Below, in pieces: positions 1-11,650 of a stretch of DNA of 64,000 nt. The translations under genes and the position numbers were made by a program. Position 1 is the first letter of the stretch; every line of letters begins with the position of its first letter. This DNA is from Reticulitermes speratus (taxonomy: Eukaryota > Arthropoda > Insecta > Blattodea > Rhinotermitidae): assembly GCA_021186555.1 (NCBI GenBank), contig JAJKFL010000005.1, positions 38,703,135 through 38,767,134 of the forward strand, given 5' to 3'. The notes beneath the pieces are model-generated. The model saw nothing but the letters and a program-made list of their open reading frames with translations. It had not been told where the DNA came from and searched no databases.

Positions 1-829
1 CACGATACTTGGCGTGAACATTATTCCAGTGACGGGCAACCCATTTTATTAATGTCCCGCACTCGTTAATTGTAATATTTCGGGCTCGCAATTTTGCGAA
101 GCAATGGCAACATTACATAGGCTTTCTTTTGGGCACTCAAGTGACGTACGGTGATATGTATTGGCAAATATGAAACTTCTGGGAGGGTAATGTGTTTGTA
201 GAACATGGCGCCCTTCGAAAAATTTTTTGCTCTCGTTTTGATGGCGAAAACTAAAAAAAAAAAAAAATAAATTTAGGGTATGAAATTTGGTACGAAGGTA
301 AATTATAAGATTTATCTACACGTTTTGTATAGAATATGTTTCGTAGATGAAGAGTTAAAAGCTTTGCCCAATAATAAACTTTGAGGTTATAGCCGAGAAA
401 GCATAACGTACACAGAGTCTGCATTTAAGAAATAAGGACAGATTTCTGTACATTGACATAACTTGATTCCTTTATTTTTTAATAAAGTTTACAGTATTAT
501 AAAAGCGACTGCATGTTTTGACTCATATTGGTTAAGCTGTGCTCTATTAATAAGTTCTTCACACAGCCAGAGCAATATAATATCAACAAATAAGTAGGGT
601 TAGAAATTCGTGCAATAGGAAAGTAGGGTTTGTTTCTTCTGCCCAAAAATCCCTACTTTTCTCTCTGTTATATTATGGTTATTATTATTATTCATTATCA
701 ACTTATATGCAGGTCATTTACAATTATATACCTGAAACCATCTTCTAGGATATATGGTTTACTGCTATCCTGTATTTACAATTTATGCTACTTGTAATTT
801 TACTTTCCATGTTAAATATTTTGTACTTT
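1..829. other. No gene recognised; AT-rich flank
   Basis: Nothing coding is recognisable. There is an A-run near 251-267 and a short (ATT)n stretch near 673-692. The right end abuts the LINE relic that follows. Confidence 0.5.
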
Positions 830-1700
830 ATACTAGTACTTTCCGAAGTATGTGTGCAGTGCCCATTATGGCATAATCTGCATTTTCTGTCTCTTTCTGT
901 CTGTAATATTTTTGTTGCATAATATTTTGTTTTTGTAGTGCCCGATCTTGTGGTGCAATTATTGCACTTACAGTTTCTCCGTTCAGATCTCCCCTAGACA
1001 GCCATAGGAACGTGTCTTCTTCACTAATAAGCTGTCTTTCTGTACTTCTAATATATTGGCCAATCATTACTTTGCTGTCCCATTTTTAAGGTCTTTTCTA
1101 ATATTGCTTTTGTGTGTTGAATGTTTCTTTATGCCACTTTCTCATGTGATTGGTTTAATTCTTCTGCAAATTTTGCTGCTGTTTTAATTGTTGAATTCTT
1201 ATTTGATTGATTGCTTTCATGGCTTTTAACAATATATACAAACCGGTCTTCTGTATATTTTGTGTTCAGATATTCTGCAATATTATTATCTCAGCTTTAC
1301 ACGTCGCTTCAATTTGTAACAAGCCTCATCCTCCTTCTGTTCGTCTTACATATAGCCTATCTATCTCAGCTTTTTGTTGGTGCCTTTCATACATTGTTAG
1401 TATATTTCTAATTTTCCTGCCAATTTTTCTTAATTATTCTAATATCCAATTAATGATACCAAAACTGTATCTTAATACTATAATGGCTAATGCTCCAATT
1501 ACTGTGATTTTATTCTTAACATTCAACTCGGATTTTAGTATCATTCTTAACCTCGTTGTGTATTCCTTCTTCAATTTTTCTTTGATTTGTTGATGTTGTA
1601 CTGTATATCTTTACTTTCTTCAGTCCGTAGGTAGTTGTATGTTTTTCCCTGAACATGCTCTTGTGTTTCTCTGTATTAAATTTTGTGAGTGAACTAATTC
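828..1700 (-). pseudogene. LINE reverse transcriptase C-terminal region, decayed
   Basis: Read on the minus strand, this encodes the C-terminal part of a non-LTR retrotransposon (LINE) reverse transcriptase. In order, the frames show a segment near 1560-1700 (VKNDTKIRVEC), one ending in FWYHxLDI near 1440, then MYERHQQKAEIDRLYVRR with GLLQIEAT near 1300-1400, then LLKAMKAINQ near 1205-1230, and finally LSRGDLNGETVSAIIAPQDR near 940-1010. This order matches the tail of insect LINE ORF2 proteins, after the catalytic palm. Several frameshifts and stops separate the blocks. The cysteine/histidine knuckle usually found at the very end is not intact (ENADYAIMGTAHIL). The catalytic YxDD box is absent from the window, so only the 3' part of the element is here. 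A 128-codon frame on the plus strand at 1207-1593 is the antisense shadow. The clade cannot be settled by eye. Confidence 0.72.
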
Positions 1701-1716
1701 TCCTTTCTTGACTACA

Positions 1717-1726
<10 letters not shown>

Positions 1727-1752
<26 letters not shown>
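1727..1752. repeat. (ATT)n microsatellite
   Basis: About eight uninterrupted ATT units lie at the upstream (minus-strand) edge of the LINE relic. Confidence 0.85.
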
Positions 1753-2689
1753 GTTATGAGTCAAGGTGGAAGATATAGCTGTTGATGGTGGTGGTAATTA
1801 TTGGTATTATAAGTAAGAGTCATTTATGGCTAAATTTCCATTTCTTTACTAACATTATTTCTTGAAAAGTTTTCCGTTTAAAAGGTGTCAGTGTAGTGAA
1901 ATGCTGTGACCAAGAGCAACATGACGCTTAACTAGTTAGGTATTAGTACTGTCTAAAATAAAGGGAAGGCTTTATAGGCACTTATTATTATTAATATTAT
2001 TACCGCAAGTTCATGGTCCTTTTGCAATGGCGTGACAGTGAGAGCAGTTTCATCATAACGTGATAAAATCCGTGCGGTAGCAAAGCGTTTTGTGGACACA
2101 CACACAACAACACAGGGGACGAAACGGTGAGCACAGGGCTTAAAGGGTTTAAAACGGCAATCTCAACAAAATTAAAACGATTTCCAACATGAGGAGAAAG
2201 TGCCGCAGGGAATGGATCATCCCCCTTCCCCTCACGCACGCCATTTCATAACAACGGAAGCCTTTGACCTATGTCTGATTCATAAATATAACATAAATTG
2301 AAGTACATTTACCGTACATGTACTCTTTTGTGTTGGACACCAAAGCAGAGGCGAATTTCAGTCGCAAATTGAGCAGAAAATCCGCATTATTTTCGCTATA
2401 AACTTATTACCTGATACTCGTCTATGCATTTTTCAGGACGTTTTACTCCATGGATAATCGGAAGTATATTATCGTACAACATACATTTGTTTCTTACGAG
2501 ATAGATTATAGAGCTTGTTTCAGGACGTACATTTTTGTCAGAATTGACCTATTTTTTTGTTTATAGTTTCTTCTGGTCCTGTAGATTTGCACGAATAAAA
2601 TGCAACAACGCCTGCTAGAATCACAATTAAACTTTCCTTTTAAAAGGTACAATTTTTCGATAAAAGTATTTTAATATACATACCACATA
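1753..2689. other. No gene recognised
   Basis: AT-rich unique-looking sequence lies between the LINE relic and the mariner element. The frames of up to 79 codons here have no recognisable motif. Confidence 0.5.
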
Positions 2690-3985
2690 CTAAGGTCGTT
2701 CAAATTTAAACGAGAATTCGTTTCTAAAAAATTTATTCACAATAAAACGGAAAAGTCTTACACACTGCTTTTCAATGTAGTCCCTGTTGACTGCCATACA
2801 CTTGTGCCAACGTTCTGGAAGGTTTTTAATTCCAGTTTCAAAAAAGGTTTTCGTTGCTTGTTTATCCAACTTTGCACAGCTGCAATGACCTCATCATTAT
2901 TCCGGAATCTCTTGCTTCCTAAAACCATCTTCATTGGGCCAAACAAATGATAATCAGATGGAGCTAAGTCTGGACTGTACGGTGGATGAGGCAGGACATC
3001 CCACTTCAGTTTCAGTAGAGTTGCCATTGTTAAAGCCGCAGTGTGGAGACAAATGTTGTCCTGGAGGAAGCAAACTGAATCCTGCCTTTTTCTTCGCTTT
3101 AAGCGGATTGCCGACTCACTTTTTCATTTACGAGAGTTGATTAGTACTGCGCATTGATGGTATTTTGACCAGTTAGAAAGTCCAGGTGGCTGATACCCTT
3201 TGAATCCCAGAACACAGCAATCATGATCTTCCCCGCTGAAAAAATTGCTTTCGCTTTTTTTGGGGGGTGGAGAATGGGTGTGTTTGCACTGCTTGCTTGC
3301 TCTTTCTGATTCAGGAGTGAAGTAGTGGACCCAGGTCTCATCACAGGTCACAACTGAGTCCAAAAATTCGGCTCCTTCTGTCTCGTATCTTTGCAAAATT
3401 TGAGTAACGGCCACTAAACGTCTTTCCCTGTGCTCCGGTGACAGGAGCCGTGGGACCCACTTTGCGCTTACTCTGCTGACTTTCAACTCGTTGTGCAGAC
3501 TTTCTTCACCACTCCCTACACTAATTCCTACTTCCTGTGACAGTTCAAGAACAGTTATGCGACGATTAGCCCGAATAAGTTCACCAATTTTCAAAACGTT
3601 GTCTGGATTGACAGAAGTTCTTGGTCGCCGAGCGTGAGGTTTATTTTCAACACGGCCTCGTACTTCTCGAAATGATTTCGCCAAACTGAACACCCTTGGC
3701 TGTGACAAACATTCATCCCCAAACTGTGCTTGAAGCCTGGTAAAGATTTCAGAAGGAATGACACCTTCCTTCATGAGAAATTTTATAATTATACGCTGAA
3801 CAACACTGTTGGGTACTGCTTGCACTTCCATCTTGATTGCACCTGATGGTTGAAGTGGAGAGGGAGCCGACTAGTGTGGGTTGCAAGTTTAAACATGTCG
3901 TACCTTGTCAGCGCAAGCACGTTCATACAAGTTGATTTGTGCTCGAAAGGAAACTAAATTCTCTTTTAAATTTGAACGACCCACG
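2690..3985 (-). mobile_element. mariner-family DNA transposon, 1296 bp, both ends present
   Basis: The ends are near-identical inverted repeats containing GGTCGTTCAAATTTAAA: the left one starts at 2690 and the right one ends at 3985, matching over about 28 bp. TA dinucleotides flank the element at 2688-2689 and 3986-3987, as expected for mariner insertion. The 1.3-kb length is normal for the family. The transposase reads on the minus strand and is broken, so the copy is probably immobile unless supplied in trans. Confidence 0.93.
2737..3831 (-). pseudogene. mariner transposase (D,D34D type), frameshifted
   Basis: A cut-and-paste transposase that would bind the element's TIRs and insert at TA. 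The start is the ATG at 3829-3831, followed by about 185 residues in good frame: an N-terminal helix-turn-helix region (residues about 1-115), then WVPRLL (about 125-130) and the first catalytic aspartate in CDETWVHY (residue 164). The frame then breaks at a C6A7 homopolymer near 3256-3268, and the true continuation (IFSAGK, FWDSKG, LTGQNTINAQY) is in another frame. A stop follows QY, and a second stop plus a further shift lie near 3080-3110. The second catalytic aspartate is in QDNICLHTA (about 3046-3053) and the third in PPYSPDLAPSDYHLFG. I count exactly 34 residues between them. A last shift near 2840 moves the C-terminus (RWHKCMAVNRDYIEKQC) into another frame. All three catalytic aspartates survive. 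About three indels and two stops suggest moderate age. Confidence 0.9.
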
Positions 3986-4097
3986 TATAATCAAAATCAC
4001 AAAGCAGAATCTCTTACCACTTTAACAGTATATTTTATAACAGTAGACCCTAGATGTTTTTATCTTATATTTTCGTTTACCAGAATGCCTGGAAAGT

Positions 4098-4447
4098 TTT
4101 GAAATATGCTGGAGAAGGATGGAGAAGATCAGCTGGACCGGTCGTGTGCAAAAATAAAGAAGGATTGCATAGAGTCAAGGAGGAAAGGAATATCCTACAT
4201 GCAACAAAAAGAAGCAAGGCTGACTGAGTTGTCACATCATGCGTAGGAACTGCCCTCTAAAACACGTTATTGAAGGAAAGATAGAAGGAAGGGTAGAAGT
4301 GACAGGAACACGAGGAAGAAGACGTAAGCAGTTACTGGATGACCTCAAGGAGACGAGAGGATATTAGAAATTGAAAGCGGAGGCACTAGATATCTCTGCG
4401 GAGCAGTCGCTTTGGAAGAGGCTATGGACCTGTCGTAAGATGAAGAA
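4098..4447 (+). pseudogene. LINE family B 3' end (ORF2 tail), 5'-truncated
   Basis: The plus strand encodes a decayed LINE ORF2 C-terminus: MRRNCPLKHVIEGKIEGR, then RGRRRKQLLDDLKETRGY near 4305-4365, then a stop and SLWKRLW. The same nucleotide sequence recurs on the minus strand at 10667-11046 and 31655-31990, so this is a dispersed family cut at the same 3' end. The basic 'RGRRRKQLLDDL' block is typical of the last 100 residues of arthropod LINE ORF2 proteins. No reverse-transcriptase core is present, which fits 5' truncation during target-primed insertion. Confidence 0.78.
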
Positions 4448-5479
4448 TTCTTGTTCGTTTGTCTGTCCTTGTTTCTCTCGCAAGTTGAATACCTTCAACT
4501 GAGTCACGATTGTTTCCTTCCATATTACCTTATTCATGGTTCATAAATCATCACCTTCTCATAGATCATTCATTCTGACCAATTCCATTCTACATTAAAT
4601 TATGCTTTGGTTCATCTTACGAAGAAGTGTCTGAGAGGTATTTCCATCTGAAGGTCTTTGTGGACTTAGGACAGCAGAATTGAACTTCCTGTATTTAAGA
4701 TTGTGACTGCCGTGTCTATGAAGATTACAGTCTTCTAGGGCATGACTCCGTGAATTCTGGAAGAAAAATACAGGCATTTCGGAGGAATATATTGTCTCAT
4801 ATTTTACCCTGAATATGGAGGCAATAGGTTTCTTGGAAACGTCGACCGATTTTTTCCGGACTACATAGCGTCACATCGAAGAAAACACTGACATTCAGTA
4901 TTTGATTTGTTTTGTAGATAATTGAAGCTGGTGCAGACGTAAATTATTATTTTGTGTTTTGTTGGCTGACCTTTCACAGCGTAGGATACTCCATTCATTG
5001 GTCTTCCATCTTCCTCTTTTAGATTAGAGTAATGTGTTGACGAACAAGAGGGAAGTTGCAGAAAAAACAGGGGATTGAAGGGGAGATTCTTGGCATATCT
5101 GTTTTTGAAGATTAACACGTTTTAGCTGAGGTGGGTTTAGATGGTGAAGGCTGTAAATAATTATTGTGCTTACAGAACTGACTGCAGACAGAAGCTGTAT
5201 GCTTTAATCCCATTTTATTTTGGCCCGCTAAGCTCCAAACACAAGGTTACAAGTAAATCAAGAACCGGTATGATTCCGTGTGGGAAGGGTCGGACGTGTT
5301 CCAGCTTCACAATAATTAATACCTCTGATGCGAAGTGTAATTACTGGTCACAAGAAATTGTTAGCCGGAAAGGATTTTTCTTTTTACTGCTGGCCTGCTT
5401 GATTGCTGAATTCAAAGAGTGTACCGTCGCTCAGCTTGTTTCGGATCCACATTTTTGTCATTAAAAGACAATTGCGGAG
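4448..5479. other. No gene recognised
   Basis: No motif is recognisable. A 107-codon plus-strand frame at 5141-5464 and an 85-codon minus frame at 4861-5118 look like chance open frames. Confidence 0.45.
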
Positions 5480-5700
5480 ATAAAAAATGCTTACAAAATA
5501 CTAGTCGGAGACCCTGAAGGGACGGTGCCACTTCTGAGACCTAGGCTTAGATGGGGAACAATAACACAGTAGGTCACAAAGTAAAAACGCGCGGTGATAT
5601 AAACTGGATTAAGCTGGCCCAATACATGGACCATTGGCCTACCCTTGGAACATGGTAATGACATTTCGGCTTCTGCAAAAACCACGTAAATGACGCTCAC
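5480..5700 (+). pseudogene. LINE family A 3' end (ORF2 tail)
   Basis: The plus strand reads LVGDPEGTVPLLRPRLRWG near 5500-5560 and, after a frame change, INWIKLAQYMDHW near 5600-5640. This is the 'V-G-x-P-E-G ... G-R-P-R-x-R-W ... D-W-x-x-L-A-Q-D-R-D-x-W' tail of a very common insect LINE. Copies of the same family are at 8755, 11490, 44700, 52495, 53735 and 57115. Stops and shifts make it non-functional. Confidence 0.75.
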
Positions 5701-5793
5701 CTTCCCAAGAGGAAATCTTATTCACGTAGTTGATATTGCCTTCTGACAGCCTCCTTTATTTCTTCTTTTCTGAGAGTTTATGCATTATATATA

Positions 5794-6525
5794 CAGTCAT
5801 CCCCCGACTCACATCGTTTCGAATTATAGTTTTCCGCACTTACGTCGTTTTCTCCTCAGATCCAACATATGAAGCCGAGCGCGCTAATTCATACGTACGA
5901 TACTGAATATGTCTTCCAGTTGCTGTACTCCCATGGTCATTACCTGACACTCGACGGCCTTATTGAAATTCGGAACCAAAGCGCCCTTGAAGAAGTTGAG
6001 GAATCTGAACCTGCACCTAAGGAGAGGATCATGACGGTTTCAGAGTTTACTGAAGGACTTGGATTTATTGAAACTGGCATCAAAGTGTTTAGGGACTTTG
6101 ACTCGAGAGTAGCGAGCAGCAAAAACTAGATAAGAAAATGTAAGGTGCTTGCTTGCTGTGGGATATTCTGAAAGGGAAGAAGAAATCTTTGTCTCGCCAG
6201 ACTACGTTGCTTTATTTCTTCAAGTTATCTTTAGGGACTTGTGCATTACCAGCTGTGTTGTTGGATGCTGGATGTGCTTACTCAGGTGACCCACGTACAG
6301 TTGAAGAGAAAGTGCCCGCTCCTTAAATTGTCATTTGGTTGCCACTTAATGTTGCTTGCACATTTTACATAAGTATGAATATATTTTTTTTTCATCAAAA
6401 AAGATTTTCTGGAATCAGCCTTCCCATTTTAACATTGCGTTTGTGGGGAAATTTATCTCGGCACGTCCTGTCGACTAACGTCGCTGGTCTCGGAACCTAC
6501 TACGACGTTTTGTTGGGGCTGACTG
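5794..6525 (+). mobile_element. Tigger/pogo-like DNA transposon, internally deleted, 732 bp
   Basis: The termini begin CAGTCATCCCC (left, 5794) and, reverse-complemented, CAGTCAGCCCC (right, ending 6525). Both are flanked by TA (5792-5793 and 6526-6527). These ends and the TA target are typical of the pogo/Tigger branch of Tc1/mariner. Only the last part of the transposase remains inside, so this is a deletion derivative of a roughly 2-3-kb element. Confidence 0.8.
5869..6129 (+). pseudogene. Tigger-like transposase C-terminal fragment
   Basis: An 86-codon open frame just inside the left TIR contains DGLIEIRNQSALEEVEESEP, then MTVSEFTEGLGFIETGIKVF. An acidic stretch followed by an amphipathic 'L-x-E-G-x-x-x-I-E-x-G-I-x-V-F' helix is characteristic of the end of Tigger/jerky-type (CENP-B-like) transposases. 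The N-terminal CENP-B DNA-binding helices and the DDE catalytic core are missing, because the deletion joined the 5' end directly to the C-terminal coding region. The frame is intact and starts at an ATG, but that methionine is probably internal to the ancestral protein. No catalytic activity is expected. Confidence 0.72.
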
Positions 6526-6739
6526 TAGTTTAATTCCGAAACACAGCCTGAACTCTTGTTCAGTTACGGCGTCAAAGAGCAAAGTTTTGGGGACTGATGC
6601 TATTTCGCAAGCATAGTTTGGTATCTAACGAGTGCTAGCTGAGTTATTTTAGTTAATGCTATGACTGTCAAGTATTTATGAAAAGAAGGGTTTGGCTCAA
6701 TTATTTCATTCTCAGCGCCGGGCGCATAATGTGTACTTT

Positions 6740-7500
6740 TACTTGTTTTTAGCGGGCAGCAAGCGAACGTCAAATTTCCTGCCGAACTCGGAAGAAAGCT
6801 ACAGAAACATACGAAATGCTTGGAACTCCTCGTAGAAAGGAAGCTATATCTTTTATGCTTTTCTTCGAATGACTGAATAAATTCAAACAGGGACGTGACG
6901 ATCTTGAAGATAAACATGCGTTGGGCGGCCGTAAATTGTGCAGAATTCGGAAACAATTACAGAAGTTATGAACTGGTGGTCAGAAACCGAGGAATGATCA
7001 TAAAATTGATGGAAGATCAACTGCACACTAACCTATAGATGATTCGTCAGTTTGTTCCACTGAAACAAAATGTCAGAGCATGAAGTGGAGAACAAAATCA
7101 TAATTAAGGCTCAAAAAGGTTTGCTCGCAAAACTGGAGAATCAAAACTGTATTGATATTTATTTAAATAAAGAGTAGGCCTATGTGAACTATAAAGAATT
7201 TGTCCCTGAAGGAAAAACAGTGAAGAGTGAATTCTGCGTGCAGGTGGTGGAAATGTTACTGAAGCGGATTTCGACAGCGATGCAGCAATTTCGAGACAAA
7301 AATAATTTGTTCCTTTGGCATGAAAATGCCCTGTTTATTCTGTCATGATCGTGAAGAACTTACTGGCGAATGGTGGCGTGTTGGAAATAAGCCACCAATT
7401 GTATTCACCTGACCTTCCTCCAGCCGACGTTTTCTTTTTCCTAGAGAGAAAAAGGCCCCCCCCCCCACCCAAAGAAGACTATTTTAGTACACCGAAAACA
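6740..7500 (+). pseudogene. Old mariner-type transposase relic
   Basis: Stepping between frames on the plus strand gives mariner landmarks in the right order. They are QQANVKFPAELGR then ATETYEMLGTP with GRDDLEDKHALGGR (N-terminal region, 6745-6945), EFVPEGKTVKSEFC with EMLLKRI (about 7200-7270), LFLWHENALFIL (about 7310-7340), and VKNLLANGGVLEISHQLYSP with DLPPADVFFF (7345-7440). The second catalytic aspartate position is Glu in HEN instead of the usual Asp. The first catalytic block (DETW) is not found, so the middle is deleted. It belongs to a different, much older mariner lineage from the element at 2690. TIRs could not be placed. Confidence 0.75.
7456..7466. repeat. Poly(C) tract, 11 nt
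   Basis: Eleven consecutive C residues inside the mariner relic, one of six poly(G)/poly(C) runs of at least 11 nt in this window. Confidence 0.9.
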
Positions 7501-8754
7501 ACCGCCGAATTGTTGCCTTTTTCGTGTTGCGGATTGGGGCGTCAGTTGGATTATTTTGTGCTTGGACATGATTCTGAACCAGGTATATTTTCTTTTTTCT
7601 TACAAGGTTTGTTTTTGAGGCGCATAGAAGTTTCCCCACAAAATGTCTATTCGCATTCTACATACCCAGCCCCTCTTCTCGTATTTCACTATCCTGATAA
7701 TGCCGTGGTAACGGTACTAAACACAAGTACCTTCTTATGTCACAACATGCATATTTCCTCACATCGTCCTTCATCTGATTATATTTGATTTAACACCCTA
7801 AAAATTAAAAACTGTCTAGTTAAAAGTTAGGTTCTAGGCATGCAATTTTTTTCAATCTTCTCTTCGTATCTCTTAGGGGAATGTGGTCATTCCTGTATGC
7901 CATAACATACGTATTTGCAGTCCCTGTTCGGAAATTTTCCTCTAAATGGAGACCCGACAGTGGTGGTGTTGGGTAAAAGGACCTGCCGATTCATTCCTGG
8001 TCCCTATCTCAGGGTCAAAGTACAAGGACTGTCTCTTCATGGTATTCGTATTGACAAATATGATGTAGTTGAATTTCGTGGGAGGGTTCAGTAGAAAAAT
8101 GAATCGTGCCCCCAACTGGTGGACAGAGGGAGGTATGTGTGCTGGCAGATTTACAAGGTAAAATAAATTTGTTTTCCCAACAATTTATAAATGTGGTTGG
8201 TGGGTGAATTCACGCACTGCGTGATGCGATGCGTCCTGCAGTGTCACGACCGAATTAACTAAAGGTGTGGCCACACCGCTCCTGCTGTTGACAGAGAACG
8301 GTCTAATTTTCAAACGTCACCCACCTAGCGAGTAACTTTGGGAGTCTTTCAGCCTACCTGCATTTGTAGCAAGCTTTTCTCTGCGACTGGTCGAAGGTTC
8401 AATCTGTCAATTCAAAGCTCATCTACGGCCTAGTTTAAGAACGAGTAGATCTGTACCTTCACCCCTGCATATGCCTTCGTGTTATATACAGGGATAAATT
8501 TAAATATCCCTTACCTTTCCTACGCGCATTTGCTTTTGTTTCAACGACATGTCATGGAGGTTACCAAATTTCATTTTTCTCATGAAGTATATGTAATTGA
8601 AACTATATCCACTTAAACACGGATAAAAGCTAAATTTCCTCTAAGCTTTCCCAAATTTCCATTTTAAATCATAAATAACGTTTCGTTAAGCAGCGTTTGT
8701 GTGCATCTGATATGAAAATTATCTTTCGAATACCTACTAATTTCTTCCTTTAGA
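7501..8754. other. No gene recognised
   Basis: The open frame that carries the mariner end continues to 7788 without further homology that I can see. The rest is featureless, moderately AT-rich sequence. Confidence 0.45.
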
Positions 8755-9000
8755 TTATGAAGACCTAGGCGTAGATGGGAGGATGATATTAAAGTATATC
8801 TTAAAGAGAATGCGGTGGCTTGGACTGGTTTACTCTGCTTTAGGATAGAGATAAGTGATGGACTGTTGTTAACGCGGCAGTGAACTTTCTAGATTTATAA
8901 AATGCCAGTAATTATGTGACTAACTGAGGAAGTACTAGTTTCTCTAGACGGACTGTGCTCGATGGAGTTAGTTAGTTAGTTAGTTAGTTAGTTTTTACTT
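8755..9000 (+). pseudogene. LINE family A 3' end with (AGTT)n tail
   Basis: The plus strand reads RRPRRRWEDDIKVYLKEN near 8762-8815, the conserved basic block of the ORF2 tail. It ends in SMEL followed by six GTTA/AGTT units at 8966-8993. The tetranucleotide tail directly after the coding end marks the 3' terminus of the family, and the copies at 11490, 53735 and others end at the same point. Frames break several times. Confidence 0.78.
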
Positions 9001-9129
9001 TAAAATGTAACCAAAAAAGTTAAATGCTAAATGAAACAAACGAGTTTGTAGTGCTAATGCTTCCAAATCAGCTGAAACATTAGCAGGAGACTTAGGTTGC
9101 ATGAACTTGACCGTCATTCATGCTTTGTG

Positions 9130-9348
9130 TATCTTCATTTATTCTTCTGAAGATTCTCGATTCGAGCCTTTGTCGAGATACTGCCTATGTTGACTGAGTT
9201 TTTCGTGGTTTTCCTCAACCCCTACAGGCAAAGGCCGCTGTCGTACCTCAAGACCACGACTGCTTGTTTCAGAATTATTTCCAGTCATCTTGCACCAGTC
9301 ATCCTACGACTGGACAATACGTCATCTGACATCCTGACAGTGTCATAA
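9130..9348 (+). repeat. SINE tail, GTGGTTTTCC family
   Basis: Contains TTCGTGGTTTTCCTCA followed by CAGGCAAAGGCC and a (AATA)-rich end. The GTGGTTTTCC-CA...AGGCAAATGCC body is common to a tRNA-derived SINE family of arthropods. Related pieces are at 19990, 24534 and 31500. The tRNA-like head is degraded here (a weak B box near 9161). Confidence 0.6.
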
Positions 9349-10666
9349 ATCATAAACAATAATAAACAAAATAAATAAATAAGAATGAATGATTGAATGC
9401 ATGAATGCACATGTTGTGGCAAACGGACTTCAACCTAGAACTGTAAGCAGAGTTGTTTTACTTATACGATGGGATGCATTCGTTCTGTGGACATTTTTAC
9501 GAAAAATGACGACAGGCTCCAAAAAATTTAAGATTAACATACTTTTAAGATCTATCCAAATTTTCACGCCATGTAAACTAAGCAGTTGACACAGCGTCAT
9601 ATTCTGGAAATACGGGTCGGAAATTGCTCTGTCTTTCTTTTTGTGGCTTGTCTCATTGTTGTTAAATGAATCTTTGTTATTTGAACGTGTCATGGCGATG
9701 TATTTGTGAGTGATTTTAAATTTATCATTTATAATTATCCTTCCACTAGACGCTGAGAAGTCTGTGCATTCAACAATACTTCGTTAAATAATCCAAAAAT
9801 CAGCGCCAACCAAACCAGCTTTGTACACTATGTGAAAATGTCAAAAAAAGTTTCATAGGCCAAAGCGTCACGCACGAAGGCATGCTGGGGACATGAACGT
9901 AAGTCCCACGCATTTTAGACATATGTATCGTCTGTGTTTCATTGCAATGTATTCCGCTGATTACGCTTCATTGCATTGCGAAACAAAAGAAGCGCACAGC
10001 CCGGTAGATGGATGTCTGATGCCACTTCGTTGAATGCTGCCATTGATTTTTGTAATTACTTGCTATGTGATCTAGGAGTGGTAATGTGATCGAACCGGCA
10101 GACTGTAAATTTTATAAAAGCGAACATTCTCCTCTCTCTACGACGTTCTTTTTTTTTCTGCACTCTCCCTCTCGGTTCAGTACAGAACCCTAAAGTGCAG
10201 ATTCTAGTCCCGTTCTTGTCAGATCAATTATTTAAAGCTGAAAATCGTGATTTCCAGATTTTCTACTGAAAAGAAACAAATTCATTAGGGAACTGCAATG
10301 TTTTATACGGTAACCTACATACATTCGTACACAACAAATTTACATCACATATGTGGGCCTAATCTGAGTCAGAAATTTTTAAGAAAAATGTCCTGTGACT
10401 GCATTTAAAAGTTACATGCTCCATGGCCACTTAACACAAAACATACGGTTTATTACTTGTAAAATAAGTTCTTTAAAAAAGATTATTTATAAGTTGATAA
10501 TTAGAAGCAAAGTGTAAAGAAAATGAAAAACATTGTTAAACACGCGGGAACACTCGCGCAAATGCGAATGGTTTCTGCCGTATGGCTGACAAACTCGACG
10601 ACTTTGTAGTAATAGATAATGAATCTAAAGAAAATGCGATTATTCGTTTCGAGACTCGTAAAGTCG
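9349..10666. other. No gene recognised
   Basis: An AT-rich stretch. The two antisense open frames near 9389-9693 have no recognisable domain. Confidence 0.45.
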
Positions 10667-11046
10667 TTCTGTGTAACACTTCGTCATCATGATCACGCAG
10701 TCTGTGTTACGACAGGTCCATAGCCTCTCCAAAGCGAGTTCTCCAGACAGGGCGAGCTAGTGCTTCCCCTTTCAGTTCCCAGTATCTTCTCGTTTCCTTA
10801 AGGTCATCCAGTAGCTACTTACGTGTTCTTCCTTGTCTTCCCTTCACTTCTCTCTTTTTTTCAATAACGTGTTTTAGAAGGCAGTTCCTACCCAAGATGT
10901 GACCAATCCAGTAGCCTTTCTTCTTTTTATTGTATGTAGGATATTTCTCTCCTCTTTGATTCTATGTAATACTTCTTCATTTCTCACACGATCGGTCCGA
11001 CTGATCTTCTCCATCCTTCTCCAGCACCACATTTCAAAACTATGAC
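10667..11046 (-). pseudogene. LINE family B 3' end
   Basis: The reverse complement matches the copy at 4098-4447 block for block: the 'gaaatgtggtgctggagaagg' end at 11046, the basic RGRRR region near 10830 and the 'ggctatggacctgtcgta' end near 10705. It lacks the reverse-transcriptase core. Orientation is opposite to the 4.1-kb copy and the same as the copy at 31.7 kb. Confidence 0.78.
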
Positions 11047-11489
11047 ATTATTACTCAAAAAACTGACGGTATTGTAGAATTACTGTTTTAAAGAGCTTTA
11101 CGTTGAGTGAACGAGCATTAAATTTCTGTCCTTTACTGACATGCATACGTCAGTGATGTGGATGTTTATTTACTGCGGATTGTGACACAGGAAGTTGAAC
11201 TTCACACGGACACTACTTGAATTGAGACGAGTGGCTATACAACTTGAGGAAAAACCATTTAAATGATCAGATTTTCTTATATTCCTTATTTCGTGAAGAT
11301 AGTTTACTGACTTAACGAAGCAGATAACATTGAGTGCTCCTTACTGATTTCTTCCGAGTGACCTTTTATTCTGATGGCCAGTAACCTTGACGCTCTTTCC
11401 ATTTGCTTTCCTACTCACAGGTCCTGAGAATTCCTTACATTTTGGGGACATTTAACTTTTGCAGTAGAAATATTAATAACAAGAGTTAA

Positions 11490-11650
11490 TGCGTTATCTA
11501 GCTCCATGAAACAGAGTCCTTTTCGGAAGATAGTAATTCCTCAACTAGTCAAGAAGGTCTTGGCATATTCCGAAACCCGAAATTTCGTTACAGTGTTTAC
11601 AAGAGCCCGCCATTTTTTCCTGTCCTAAGCCAGATGTTTTCAGGCAAAAT
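11490..11650 (-). pseudogene. LINE family A 3' end, short
   Basis: The minus strand carries the final coding portion of the family (equivalent to DRWRALVNAVLNLR in the copy at 53735), about 160 bp ending near the 'agctccatg' terminus. Shared blocks with 52495 and 53735 include 'acaagagcc(c/t)gcca'. Confidence 0.68.

Noticed and set aside
1207-1593. 128-codon plus-strand gene
   Set aside because: It is the antisense of a minus-strand LINE reverse-transcriptase tail with recognisable motifs.
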